A stretch of 64,000 nucleotides of DNA from Lonsdalea populi. Lineage in GTDB: Bacteria; Pseudomonadota; Gammaproteobacteria; Enterobacterales; Enterobacteriaceae. The notes beneath the pieces were generated by a model. It searched no databases. It worked only from the letters and a program-made list of their open reading frames with translations, and was not told the origin of the DNA. The position numbers and the translations under genes were made by a program. This document shows positions 1 through 7,029 of the stretch, piece after piece. Each line of letters starts with the position of its first letter. Positions within the stretch are counted from its first letter, which is position 1. The stretch spans positions 1,984,001-2,048,000 of the forward strand of contig NZ_CP065534.1 in assembly GCF_015999465.1 (NCBI RefSeq), in the 5' to 3' direction.

Positions 1-1
1 C

Positions 2-1054
2 TCCTACGGTGAACAACTGCTGGAATGGCTGAATACCTATACGTTCCCGACCGAGCAAAAATATGCGGATGCCGACTATGCCCACCAAATGTCCCACGTG
101 TTTATCCGTGAACTCCTGCGACACGGCACCACCAGCGCGATGGTTTTTGCGACGATGCATCCCCAGTCCGTCGACGCGCTATTTAGCGCGGCGGCAGATA
201 AAGCGATGAGGCTGATTACCGGAAAAGTGATGATGGATCGTCACGCGCCTGCCGCGCTGTGCGATGACGCGCAACAAAGCTATCAGGACAGCCGAGCCCT
301 GATTCGAAAATGGCATCATCATGGGCGGCTGCTGTATGCGGTAACGCCACGTTTTGCGCCGACTTCAACGCCGGAACAATTAAGACTGGCGGGTGAACTG
401 CTGCGCGAGTTTCCGGACGTTTATATGCAAACGCATCTTAGTGAGAACAAGCAGGAAATCGCCTGGGTCAAATCCTTATTTCCCGAGCATCGCCACTATC
501 TGGATGTCTATCACCATCACGGTCTGACCGGCCCTCGTTGTCTGTTCGCACACGCCCTTCATCTCGAAAAAGACGAAGTTGACACCTTGTCTAGCAGTCG
601 CTCCTCCGTCGCCTTCTGCCCAAGTTCCAACCTGTTTCTGGGCAGCGGATTGTTTCCATTACACTCGCTGAAAGCAGCCGGAATCCGCGTGGGTATGGGA
701 ACGGATGTCGGAGCAGGCACCAGTTTATCGCTGCTGCAAACGCTGAACGAGGGTTACAAGGTGCAACAGTTGCTGGGCGAGAGACTGTCCGCCCGAGAAG
801 GTTTGTACCAGGCGACGTTAGGAGGCGCGGAGGCGCTGTCATTGGATGACAAGCTGGGAAACTTCCTGCCGGGCAAAGAAGCGGATTTCGTCGTACTCGA
901 CTGGGCGAACACGCCATTGCAGCAACTACGCCAGGATCGGGCGACCACGCTGGATGAGAAACTGTTTGCCTTAATGATGCAAGGCGATGACCGCAATGTG
1001 GCCAAAACTTACGTTAACGGCGCCTGCGTCCACACACGCGAAGAGTCGGCATGA
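2..1054 (+). CDS. guaD: Guanine deaminase, 5' end missing
   Basis: Hydrolyses guanine to xanthine and ammonia in purine salvage and catabolism; a cytosolic zinc amidohydrolase. The reading frame is open to the window edge (the first codons read SYGEQLLEWLN), so the internal ATG at 89 is not the start and about 90 N-terminal residues, including the first HxH metal motif, lie outside. Visible family motifs are the metal-site histidines in QTHLSENKQEI and FAHALHL, the aspartate in MGTDVGAGTSLSLLQTL, and the C-terminal GNFLPGKEADFVVLD. About 350 residues are present, against roughly 440 for the family. The identification is clear. No partner gene is visible on this side; the next gene lies 438 bp downstream. 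Confidence 0.93.
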   Translation, partial: SYGEQLLEWLNTYTFPTEQKYADADYAHQMSHVFIRELLRHGTTSAMVFATMHPQSVDALFSAAADKAMRLITGKVMMDRHAPAALCDDAQQSYQDSRALIRKWHHHGRLLYAVTPRFAPTSTPEQLRLAGELLREFPDVYMQTHLSENKQEIAWVKSLFPEHRHYLDVYHHHGLTGPRCLFAHALHLEKDEVDTLSSSRSSVAFCPSSNLFLGSGLFPLHSLKAAGIRVGMGTDVGAGTSLSLLQTLNEGYKVQQLLGERLSAREGLYQATLGGAEALSLDDKLGNFLPGKEADFVVLDWANTPLQQLRQDRATTLDEKLFALMMQGDDRNVAKTYVNGACVHTREESA

Positions 1055-1109
1055 CGCCATAGCGAGCGTCATCGGCTGATCACCTTATTGGCATTTACGG
1101 AGTGGTTTA

Positions 1110-1139
1110 TTGGCAAGTATGAATTGTTTTCCATATAAT
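1110..1139 (+). promoter_or_regulatory. Candidate sigma70 promoter
   Basis: TTGGCA at 1110-1115 and a perfect TATAAT at 1134-1139 with an 18-bp spacer. Transcription would start near 1146 and run toward the GGDEF gene, giving a leader of about 350 nt that includes the inverted repeat at 1245-1282. Confidence 0.5.
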
Positions 1140-1244
1140 TTTTCTTTCTTATTAGTCAGTTCTAGTGAGAAATCTCTGGTGCATGGGAGTTTCTGGCTAT
1201 AATGCAACTCAGCAGCAGTCACTTACGCTATAAGCGGCGGACAT

Positions 1245-1282
1245 TTTCGGCATAAAACCCCGAGTGTTGTTTTATGCCGAAA
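1245..1282. repeat. 14-bp inverted repeat
   Basis: Perfect arms TTTCGGCATAAAAC (1245-1258) and its reverse complement (1269-1282) around a 10-nt loop. There is no T-run on either side, so it is not a classical intrinsic terminator. It would form a stable hairpin in the putative leader of the downstream cyclase gene. It may instead be a small repetitive palindromic element; no second copy was seen in this window. Confidence 0.6.
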
Positions 1283-1492
1283 TGGAACCCGTGCGTTCTC
1301 TTCCTAAGAGGCGCGTTTCTGCTGTCACTCAGCTTCAACATGCTTCCTCTTGTTTAAGGTGAACGTGCGGCCACACTGGGGTACGGGATTTTAGGCCTGA
1401 CAACCTCTATACATACCGGGATGGCTATTCTCTTATTGAACCACCCTCCATCTGGGTATTGACCACAACAGCTAATAACTTAAGGCATAACC

Positions 1493-3343
1493 ATGATTCC
1501 GCCTCTCGACGCCGGCGCACAGGAACAACGGAGTGCCCTTCTACGTATGATGAATATCCTGGATACGCGACCGGTCGAAGAATTGGAACGTATCACCCGC
1601 ATTACCCAGTCCTTCTTCGAGGTTGACAGCGTGGTGATCTCGTTAATTGACACCGACCGCCAATGGTCGCTATCACGGCGAAATTTCCCCTACTCGGAAA
1701 CACCGTTGTCGATCTCGTTTTGCGTCCACGCGGTGGCTTCCAACGCGCCGCTTATCGTTCCCGACGCGCGTAAAGATACCAGATTCAGCGCTAATCCGTT
1801 GGTGACGGGCAAGCAACAGGTCCGATTCCATGCTAGTTATCCACTACGCTCGTTCTACGGTATTCCTCTGGGGGCTCTTTGCCTTTATCACAGTCAGCCG
1901 GTTAAATTCACCAGTAAAAAACTCGAACACCTGAGCGATATGGCTTATGTGGTGCAAACCTATCTGCAGAGAGTTGAGATGCAGGCCGAAGCCGAAAGCA
2001 CGCGGGATATGCTTCACCGGGCGGACTACGTCAACCGTCAGATTTTTTCTCAGGCAGCCATTGGCCTTGTGCTGATGACGCCGGATAAAAAACCGATCAG
2101 AGTCAACCATACGATCTGCAAAATGCTGGGGTATACCGAGGAAGGGCTGTTGCAGACCACGATGGAAAGTGTGACGTACCCGGGCGATCTCGCGCTGACC
2201 AAAGAGCGTTACGATAACCTTCTAAAAAAGGGCAATCGCAATACGACGTTTCAGAAGCGCTATTACCGGATGGACGGCTCGTTGATGTGGGCGATGGTTT
2301 CGGTGGCTCTTCTGTACAACCCCGATGGCAGTCAGCATGGCCTGCTGCTGGCGATAACCGACATCAGCAATCAGAAAGCCTCAGAAACCGCGCTACTTAC
2401 GCTAAGTAAGGAGTTGGAGCAACGCGTAGAGCAACGCACGGAAGAGCTGCAGCGCAGCCATCAGTTTATTCAGGATATTACCGATCATATTCCCGCGATG
2501 ATCTCCTGCATCAGCCCGGAAAATATCTTCACCTTCGCGAATCATCACCTTAAAGTGCTGCTGGGAAGTCAAGGGAATGAGCCCATTAACTCGCATCTCA
2601 GCACAGTTTTGCGTGCAAAGGAGCGCCAACTGTTCATGCCGTTATTGGATAAGGTGCGCAAAACCCGGCACCCGGTACATATTGAACATACCGTCGACTT
2701 GCCTCCCGGAGTCCATACCACCTATCATACGCAGATGGTCCCGGCAGAACCGCCGGCACAAGGCGTCTACGTCTTTTCCACCGATATAACCGATCTGACG
2801 TCTCTTCGCGATCAGCTTAAATTTGAAGCCAATCACGATCATCTCACCGGATTGCCCAACCGCCGCGCCGTTATCTCCTACCTTAACCAGCTTGCGATGA
2901 AGCCTCGGCAGAGCGGTCTGGCGTTGCTGTTCTTCGATCTGGATAACTTCAAACACTACAACGACCATTACGGACACGAATTTGGCGATCGGGTAATCAA
3001 AACTTTTGCACACATCTTAGGCCAAAATACTCGACCCAACGATCTTATCGGACGGTTGTCGGGAGATGAGTTCGTCATGGTGCTGCATGAACGCAAAGAC
3101 ATGGCGGGTGAAGTAGAGGAGATCTGCCGCACGCTGAAAGAACGCATTGAAAAGCCCACTCGCATTCACAGCCATGACATCGTTCTTACCGCCAGCGTGG
3201 GTATTGCTCTCTTAGGTAAATATGATCGTCTGGATGTTAATCACTTCATTCACGAAGCAGACACGGCGATGTATCAGGCTAAACGTCAGAGCACTCATTC
3301 CTCACGCGATCCCAAACGCGAGATTGAAGGTGACAATAAGTAA
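1493..3343 (+). CDS. Diguanylate cyclase with GAF and PAS domains
   Basis: Predicted to make cyclic di-GMP from two GTP in response to a small-molecule or redox signal. Domain order by eye: GAF at about 20-165, PAS at about 180-295 (FQKRYYRMDGSLMWAMVS is a typical PAS/PAC end), a coiled-coil linker near 295-320, a second PAS at about 320-435, and GGDEF at about 440-605 beginning NHDHLTGLPNRRA. The active-site loop reads SGDEF instead of GGDEF; other SGDEF and AGDEF enzymes are active. An RxxD inhibitory site (RPND) sits exactly five residues before it, so product inhibition is likely. No transmembrane segment is seen, so it is cytosolic. An AAGG precedes the ATG at good distance. No EAL domain is present. 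The sensed signal is unknown. Confidence 0.85.
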   Translation: MIPPLDAGAQEQRSALLRMMNILDTRPVEELERITRITQSFFEVDSVVISLIDTDRQWSLSRRNFPYSETPLSISFCVHAVASNAPLIVPDARKDTRFSANPLVTGKQQVRFHASYPLRSFYGIPLGALCLYHSQPVKFTSKKLEHLSDMAYVVQTYLQRVEMQAEAESTRDMLHRADYVNRQIFSQAAIGLVLMTPDKKPIRVNHTICKMLGYTEEGLLQTTMESVTYPGDLALTKERYDNLLKKGNRNTTFQKRYYRMDGSLMWAMVSVALLYNPDGSQHGLLLAITDISNQKASETALLTLSKELEQRVEQRTEELQRSHQFIQDITDHIPAMISCISPENIFTFANHHLKVLLGSQGNEPINSHLSTVLRAKERQLFMPLLDKVRKTRHPVHIEHTVDLPPGVHTTYHTQMVPAEPPAQGVYVFSTDITDLTSLRDQLKFEANHDHLTGLPNRRAVISYLNQLAMKPRQSGLALLFFDLDNFKHYNDHYGHEFGDRVIKTFAHILGQNTRPNDLIGRLSGDEFVMVLHERKDMAGEVEEICRTLKERIEKPTRIHSHDIVLTASVGIALLGKYDRLDVNHFIHEADTAMYQAKRQSTHSSRDPKREIEGDNK

Positions 3344-3695
3344 CACCGTCACTACAAATTGACTGCAATACAATTTTGCGTATCAATACTCTCTGTTGGT
3401 TGCCGCTGAGTTCAGCGGCATGCCTCAATCCCGCCATCCCTCCTTTTTCTTAACCCACTGTTTGCTCTGGGCTCATACAACCCCCGGCACTGGCCCTCAA
3501 TGGACTTAAACTGGTTACATAACGGTACAGGCATCGCAATGTGGCGAATGAGGAACGATCAGTATTTTCTTCCTGGTCCGTGTCGAGCCATAGGGAAGCT
3601 AATTAAACCCAGCTTAAATTACCGTTTGGACGGGGGATGCATTGACCAAGGGAGAGTTTGTCCCCATAGAACGTCCTAAAAGAGGAATTAACATC
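3344..3695. other. Intergenic region, no gene seen
   Basis: The region contains the hairpin at 3401-3420 and AT-rich to mixed sequence up to the holin start. I see no supported reading frame. It marks the left edge of the accessory strip that runs to about 7473. Confidence 0.5.
3401..3420 (+). terminator. Hairpin after the cyclase gene
   Basis: TGCCGCTGA pairs with TCAGCGGCA around a tiny loop, 57 bp after the cyclase stop codon. It lacks a U-tract, so it may protect the mRNA 3' end or act in factor-dependent termination rather than as an intrinsic terminator. Confidence 0.45.
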
Positions 3696-4016
3696 ATGAG
3701 TGAAACAGATAAAAGTATTATGTCGCTATTCCTTATCGGCCTGCTGATTGCCGTAGGCAAAATTCTAATCAGTGGCAAACCCATTAGCCTAGGGCAATTT
3801 ACCGGTCGATTATTACTGGGAGGTTTTGTGTCGATGATTGCCGGTGTCGCGTTGATACAATTCCCGACGCTGTCCTCCATAGCCATTGATGGCATTGGCG
3901 CAGCACTGGGGATTGCGGGTTATCAGACGATAGAGCTGTTTCTTCAGCGTCGCGCCCGCGACCAAGGGGATAAGGATACAGGTAGCGACAAAAATAATAA
4001 TAACCGGACGGAATAG
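3696..4016 (+). CDS. Phage holin-like protein (orphan)
   Basis: A 106-residue protein beginning MSETDKSIMSLFLIGLLIA, with three hydrophobic stretches (about 8-25, 38-58 and 62-82) and a strongly charged tail (RRARDQGDKDTGSDKNNNN). This is the size and layout of phage holins that form inner-membrane holes for lysis; it resembles the LydA/HP1-type holin families in general shape. The start at 3696 is chosen because GAGGA lies about 8 nt upstream; the frame extends to 3642 but without a ribosome site. No endolysin, spanin or tail gene is next to it, so it is probably a leftover of a prophage or phage-tail bacteriocin lysis cassette. Confidence 0.6.
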   Translation: MSETDKSIMSLFLIGLLIAVGKILISGKPISLGQFTGRLLLGGFVSMIAGVALIQFPTLSSIAIDGIGAALGIAGYQTIELFLQRRARDQGDKDTGSDKNNNNRTE

Positions 4017-4328
4017 TGATTTTGAACGTGGAGCGCTTCCGTCCCCGGGCTGACATCAATTGAGGCTTCACCATGATGCTATCAGGATGCATTTCTTGAC
4101 ATACACAACAGGCATTCAGGTCAGCCCAGACTTCCCATCCTCTTATTCGTCGTGAGCGCCTTTTCCTTCCCAACCAAGTAGCAGGCAGGATACCATCAGG
4201 TTCAACATTTCTCATGAAGGACACCTCACTGACCCGGTAAAGAGCTTATTAACAGCGAACATGAGCGGATGAGTTTGTGAACCGAAGAACGACACCGTGC
4301 TATACTGCCCTTCCCAGAGATTTTTCGT
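4017..4328. other. Intergenic region with promoter for the next gene
   Basis: No supported gene on the + strand. A reverse-strand frame crosses this stretch and continues antisense through most of the holin gene; it has no recognisable domain and is treated as spurious. The right end holds the extended -10 promoter at 4298-4306. Confidence 0.5.
4298..4306 (+). promoter_or_regulatory. Extended -10 promoter
   Basis: TGC-TATACT forms an extended -10 element 22 bp before the ATG at 4329. A TTGTGA at 4275-4280 is too far away (20-bp spacer) to be an ideal -35. The short distance implies a very short leader for the YmgB-like gene. Confidence 0.5.
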
Positions 4329-4562
4329 ATGAAATCAGAAGACACCCTTGACTGGTATCCCGCTCAACTTCCTCCTGTCAAAATTATTTTAGGCAACGCC
4401 GTTCTGGAAGTGATGAAAATTGGCCGTCCCGTCAATACACGCACCCTGCTGGAGTTTCTGCAGGTCATGCAGGGCCGCCAGAAACGGCGTGATGATAAAA
4501 TCGCCATGCAAACCGCCATTAATGTTTTAAAAAACAATCAGGGCATTCATGGCAGAATTTAG
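4329..4562 (+). CDS. Small protein, YmgB/AriR-like
   Basis: A 77-residue soluble protein. Its middle (ILGNAVLEVMKIGRPVNTRT, then LLEFLQ and a charged helix ending AINVL) follows the spacing of the YmgB/AriR family (LG-AV--M--G--V----I---L). This family comprises small helical connector proteins tied to biofilm control, acid resistance and Rcs phosphorelay modulation in E. coli. The match was made by eye from motif spacing and is weak in sequence identity. The gene stands alone with its own extended -10 promoter. If it is not a YmgB relative it is an unknown small protein. Confidence 0.5.
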   Translation: MKSEDTLDWYPAQLPPVKIILGNAVLEVMKIGRPVNTRTLLEFLQVMQGRQKRRDDKIAMQTAINVLKNNQGIHGRI

Positions 4563-4603
4563 AACCTGTTTTCCACAATGATGACGTCAGGGTATCGCAT
4601 CGG

Positions 4604-4897
4604 TTAATGCTGACTCCTCCACGCCTCAACCATCTGTTTTGATACTTCATTTTCATAGCAAATAGGGGCATAGCCCCCAGCCCGACGCCATGCGCTTCGA
4701 CCGCCGCACCGGCTACCATTCCTAGCTAAGTTATAAGGGCATGGACAATTTCGTGGATAATTGCTGATTGAATCCTGAATAATGGATTTTTTTACCTGTT
4801 CATCGCTAAAAACAGGTGATTTCGCCACTGATACATCCATAAAAAATAAAGCCAAGACCGCGATTGTTTTTATGCTAATAATATTATCTAATTTCAT
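4604..4897 (-). CDS. Small secreted protein with conserved cysteines
   Basis: 97 residues with a plausible N-terminal signal segment (hydrophobic IAVLALFFMDVSVA, cleavage likely near AKS). The mature part has a distinctive core: NCPCPYNLARNGSRCGGRSA followed by WRRAGGYAPICY, with four cysteines that could form two disulphides in the periplasm. The start is supported by AAGGA shortly upstream of the ATG. The function is not known to me; small proteins with a CPCPY...CGGRSAW...GGYxPxCY pattern occur in several proteobacteria. It is encoded against its neighbours inside the accessory strip and has no obvious partner. Confidence 0.6.
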   Translation of the reverse strand: MKLDNIISIKTIAVLALFFMDVSVAKSPVFSDEQVKKSIIQDSISNYPRNCPCPYNLARNGSRCGGRSAWRRAGGYAPICYENEVSKQMVEAWRSQH

Positions 4898-5102
4898 GCC
4901 ATTTCCTTTTTGGAGTTACTGAATATAAGTCCTGTCAGACGAAAGCAGGATTAAATTCAACATCGTTAAGCCAGGTTTTATCCATCTGTTCATAGCATTA
5001 GACGATGAAAATTCATGTTTTTGACGCGAAAAACCGTTGTGCTATTCAAGGGTTATTCGTTGACTCATTTCGTCGTGATATAACCGCCAAATAGGGTAAA
5101 CT

Positions 5103-5111
5103 TGCTATAAT
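5103..5111 (+). promoter_or_regulatory. Extended -10 promoter of the YodC-like gene
   Basis: TGC-TATAAT forms a perfect extended -10 element. The ATG at 5143 follows 31 bp later with GAGGA at 5131-5135 as ribosome site. No good -35 is visible. Confidence 0.6.
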
Positions 5112-5142
5112 AAAAATAAATTACCCAACTGAGGAAGAATTT

Positions 5143-5322
5143 ATGTTTAAAGAAGGTGATGTTATCCAGAGCAAAACCGGGGGGCCCAGGATGGTTATCC
5201 ACAAAATCGAAGATGACAAACTTTGGTGCGTCCGGGTGGATGACGCATTAAAAAAAGAGATCCTCGTTGCGGCCGATGCCGTTAAGCACTATCGGGAAGA
5301 AGGTCCCTTCGGTGTTTGCTGA
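5143..5322 (+). CDS. YodC-like DUF2158 protein
   Basis: A 59-residue protein, MFKEGDVIQSKTGGPRMVIH, followed by a short beta-rich tail with WCVRV. The GDxVxxKxGGPxMxV pattern is the hallmark of the YodC/DUF2158 family of tiny SH3-like barrel proteins of unknown function, common on plasmids, prophages and islands. GAGGA lies 7 nt before the start. The last codons and the stop lie inside the left arm of a 17-bp perfect hairpin (5318-5355), so the translation end and the RNA structure overlap. Monocistronic. Confidence 0.75.
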   Translation: MFKEGDVIQSKTGGPRMVIHKIEDDKLWCVRVDDALKKEILVAADAVKHYREEGPFGVC

Positions 5323-5355
5323 CCTTAAGGTGGCCTACGCCACCTTAAGGTCAGC
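5318..5355. repeat. 17-bp perfect hairpin over the stop codon
   Basis: Arms at 5318-5334 (GCTGACCTTAAGGTGGC) and 5339-5355 pair perfectly around the loop CTAC. The left arm contains the TGA stop of the YodC-like gene. Each arm also contains the smaller palindrome CCTTAAGG. No U-tract follows, so it is not a textbook terminator. Confidence 0.8.
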
Positions 5356-5776
5356 TATGACGTTGACGCTTGACTCTAACTGGATAACCGCTGAGCATCC
5401 TAAGGCGCTTCTCAAGCGCAGCCATATTATAACTAACCATGCAGACTCAACCTCCCGTAAAATTCAGCTTTGCTTCATGCTGTTATCCCAACACTATAAG
5501 GTTATCTCCACCCGTGAAGTCGCCTTCAAAAGTTCGTTGATGCCGAATTAAACTAATCTCTCACTCAGTTCATGACCAATAACTGTTGATCCGATAATAT
5601 GAAGCTAGTTAAATACGAGGGTCAATGGGAAATAATCACACATCGATGGTGCCAGTTATTTAATAGAGAGAAAAACATTACCAGAGTGACATCATTTCGC
5701 TACATGGCATCAAGCGTAAATTAACCTTACAATAACAACACACTTGCTACATGGTTATTTTTAATCAGAACATCAC
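5356..5776. other. AT-rich region without a supported gene
   Basis: The only frame worth naming is a 41-codon ORF at 5599-5724 (MKLVKYEGQWEIITHRW...), which lacks a clear ribosome site and a known relative. The rest shows no gene, repeat or RNA that I recognise. Confidence 0.4.
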
Positions 5777-5805
5777 TTGACATTTTTTACCCTGAATATA
5801 TTCAT
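5777..5805 (+). promoter_or_regulatory. Candidate promoter of the repressor gene
   Basis: A perfect TTGACA (5777-5782) is followed by an AT-rich -10 area (TATATTCAT, 5797-5805). With the usual spacing, transcription would start near 5812. That is downstream of the GTG at 5806 and argues for the internal ATG at 5887 as the true start. Confidence 0.4.
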
Positions 5806-5886
5806 GTGGCGAAACAGAATTACTTTTATAAAAGTCAACTTGTACTTAACCACGCCGAACTAAAATCTCGGCTTAAAATAAACCTT

Positions 5887-6252
5887 ATGCTAATGAAAGA
5901 TCTAGACCATCGTCTTATTTCCAGACTCGCTGAACTCAATATCAACGGTTTTTCCAAAGCCGATATGGCCAGAGCCGCAAACGTTAGCAAGCAAGCGGTT
6001 ACCGGATGGTTTAGAACGGGAACGATAAGCAAAGCCTCCGCACTCGCCGTAGCGGATGCTAGCGGTGTTTCTGTCGCCTGGCTGTTTGGTAAAAAAGTAG
6101 ACGAAGGCTCTGGACTGAAAGAACGTGAAATGCGAATGCTTAAATTATTTCGTCAACTTCCTGAGCCAGAACAAGATCACATGATCGACTTATTCCAAGT
6201 CCGACTTACGAAAATTGACGAATATGTAGAAAGTATTTGCGTGAAAGAGTGA
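5887..6252 (+). CDS. Phage-type XRE family repressor
   Basis: A 121-residue DNA-binding protein. The helix-turn-helix is at about residues 18-40 (FSKADMARAANVSKQAVTGW), followed by TISKASALAVADASGVSVAW and LFG, the usual end of XRE domains. A short acidic C-terminal helix (LKLFRQLPEPEQDHMIDLFQ) is typical of small P2/P22-like repressors; the LexA-type protease domain is missing. The frame is open back to a GTG at 5806, but a TTGACA promoter at 5777 suggests the RNA starts after it. The ATGs at 5887 and 5893 are both possible, and neither has a strong ribosome site. It lies inside the strip of phage-like remnants and probably once controlled such an element. Confidence 0.7.
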   Translation: MLMKDLDHRLISRLAELNINGFSKADMARAANVSKQAVTGWFRTGTISKASALAVADASGVSVAWLFGKKVDEGSGLKEREMRMLKLFRQLPEPEQDHMIDLFQVRLTKIDEYVESICVKE

Positions 6253-6310
6253 AGCAAAAATGAAGAGGTTCTTTTATTTTCAACCACCATTTCCTCTGTG
6301 TGATTAAGGA

Positions 6311-6529
6311 ATGAAAAGCTTCAAGGCTCGGCTAAAAAATCATATAGAGCATGTCAAAAAGGCTCTGAACATTGCACCACTGAAGGAACCACTCGGCAGG
6401 CGTTGATTCTACCCTTTCTGGATATTCTTAGTTTTAATGCCTACGGCCCAAAAAGGTCCGAGCAAAATACGGCGCTGACCTCCCGGCAATGAAAACCGGT
6501 GAACGCGTGACTTTGCGTTGGTACAGTGA
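6311..6529 (+). pseudogene. Restriction endonuclease remnant, frameshifted
   Basis: Three consecutive frames spell one protein. The first, from an ATG at 6311 with TAAGGA upstream, reads MKSFKARLKNHIEHVKK. After a shift near 6370 it reads HCTTEGTTRQALILPFLDIL and SFNAYGP. After a second shift near 6450 it reads KVRAKYGADLPAMKTGERV. This order matches the N-terminus of the phage-encoded type I restriction-like endonuclease family, which has the form (C)TTEETTKQALILPLLDxLGFxPxDPxKVxAEYxADFPGxKxGERVDYA. At least two frameshifts and loss of the rest of the gene make it dead. It lies directly after the XRE repressor and supports a phage origin for this strip. Confidence 0.65.
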
Positions 6530-7029
6530 CAGCAGAATAATGCGGTGATAAGCGATAGCTTCGGGTTATCCCGTGCCAGTTGTATTGAATGACTGACGAC
6601 GCACAAGTGCCAGAGAGATGAACGTTGTTCCCCCCTCTGTCACTTTGGTACTTTTGTTTTAAGGGCGGTAGTCATCCGTATTTGTCGCCAAAAATTCGTC
6701 GCTGCCGTCACTCAACACACCAGGTGTTGGTTAGACGATGACGCGCTATGCAGTAGCATTCTTTACAAGCAACCCCGGACAAAGCGTTTTTACCCACCGT
6801 TTGAAATCACCTAGAGACTTATCTTCTTTCTTCCATCGATAGAAAAATGCAGGACCCTTATCGCCAAGACTTGACGCTTACGGAATGACCCTTTATGCAT
6901 GAAATGACAACGATCTCAGGTGTTCGATTTAACTAATTGTAGCTACCTACAATGCCGAGGTGGCTAACTGTCTGACGTCTGACTTTCAAGCAACATTAAA
7001 GTGGTCTTTACAGTAAAGGGATTTTTACT
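6530..7029. other. Decayed or non-coding stretch
   Basis: No intact gene is seen. The left part may still contain shreds of the endonuclease remnant, but I could not extend its reading frame. No repeat or structured RNA was recognised before the PAAR ORF at 7030. Confidence 0.4.

Larger units (their letters stand above)
1055..1492. other. Intergenic region with promoter and inverted repeat
   Basis: No convincing gene is seen here. The stretch holds one good sigma70-like promoter (1110-1139), a second possible -10 TATAAT at 1198-1203, and a 14-bp inverted repeat (1245-1282). The remainder to 1492 would be a long 5' leader for the cyclase gene at 1493. No reading frame with a start and ribosome site was found in it. 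Confidence 0.6.

Noticed and set aside
3799..4224. 141-codon reverse ORF
   Set aside because: Most of it is antisense to the holin gene. The first 60 codons lie in non-coding DNA, and no family or ribosome site was recognised.
5267..5551. 94-codon + strand ORF
   Set aside because: It overlaps the YodC-like gene in another frame and runs through the 17-bp hairpin; no ribosome site and no recognisable sequence.
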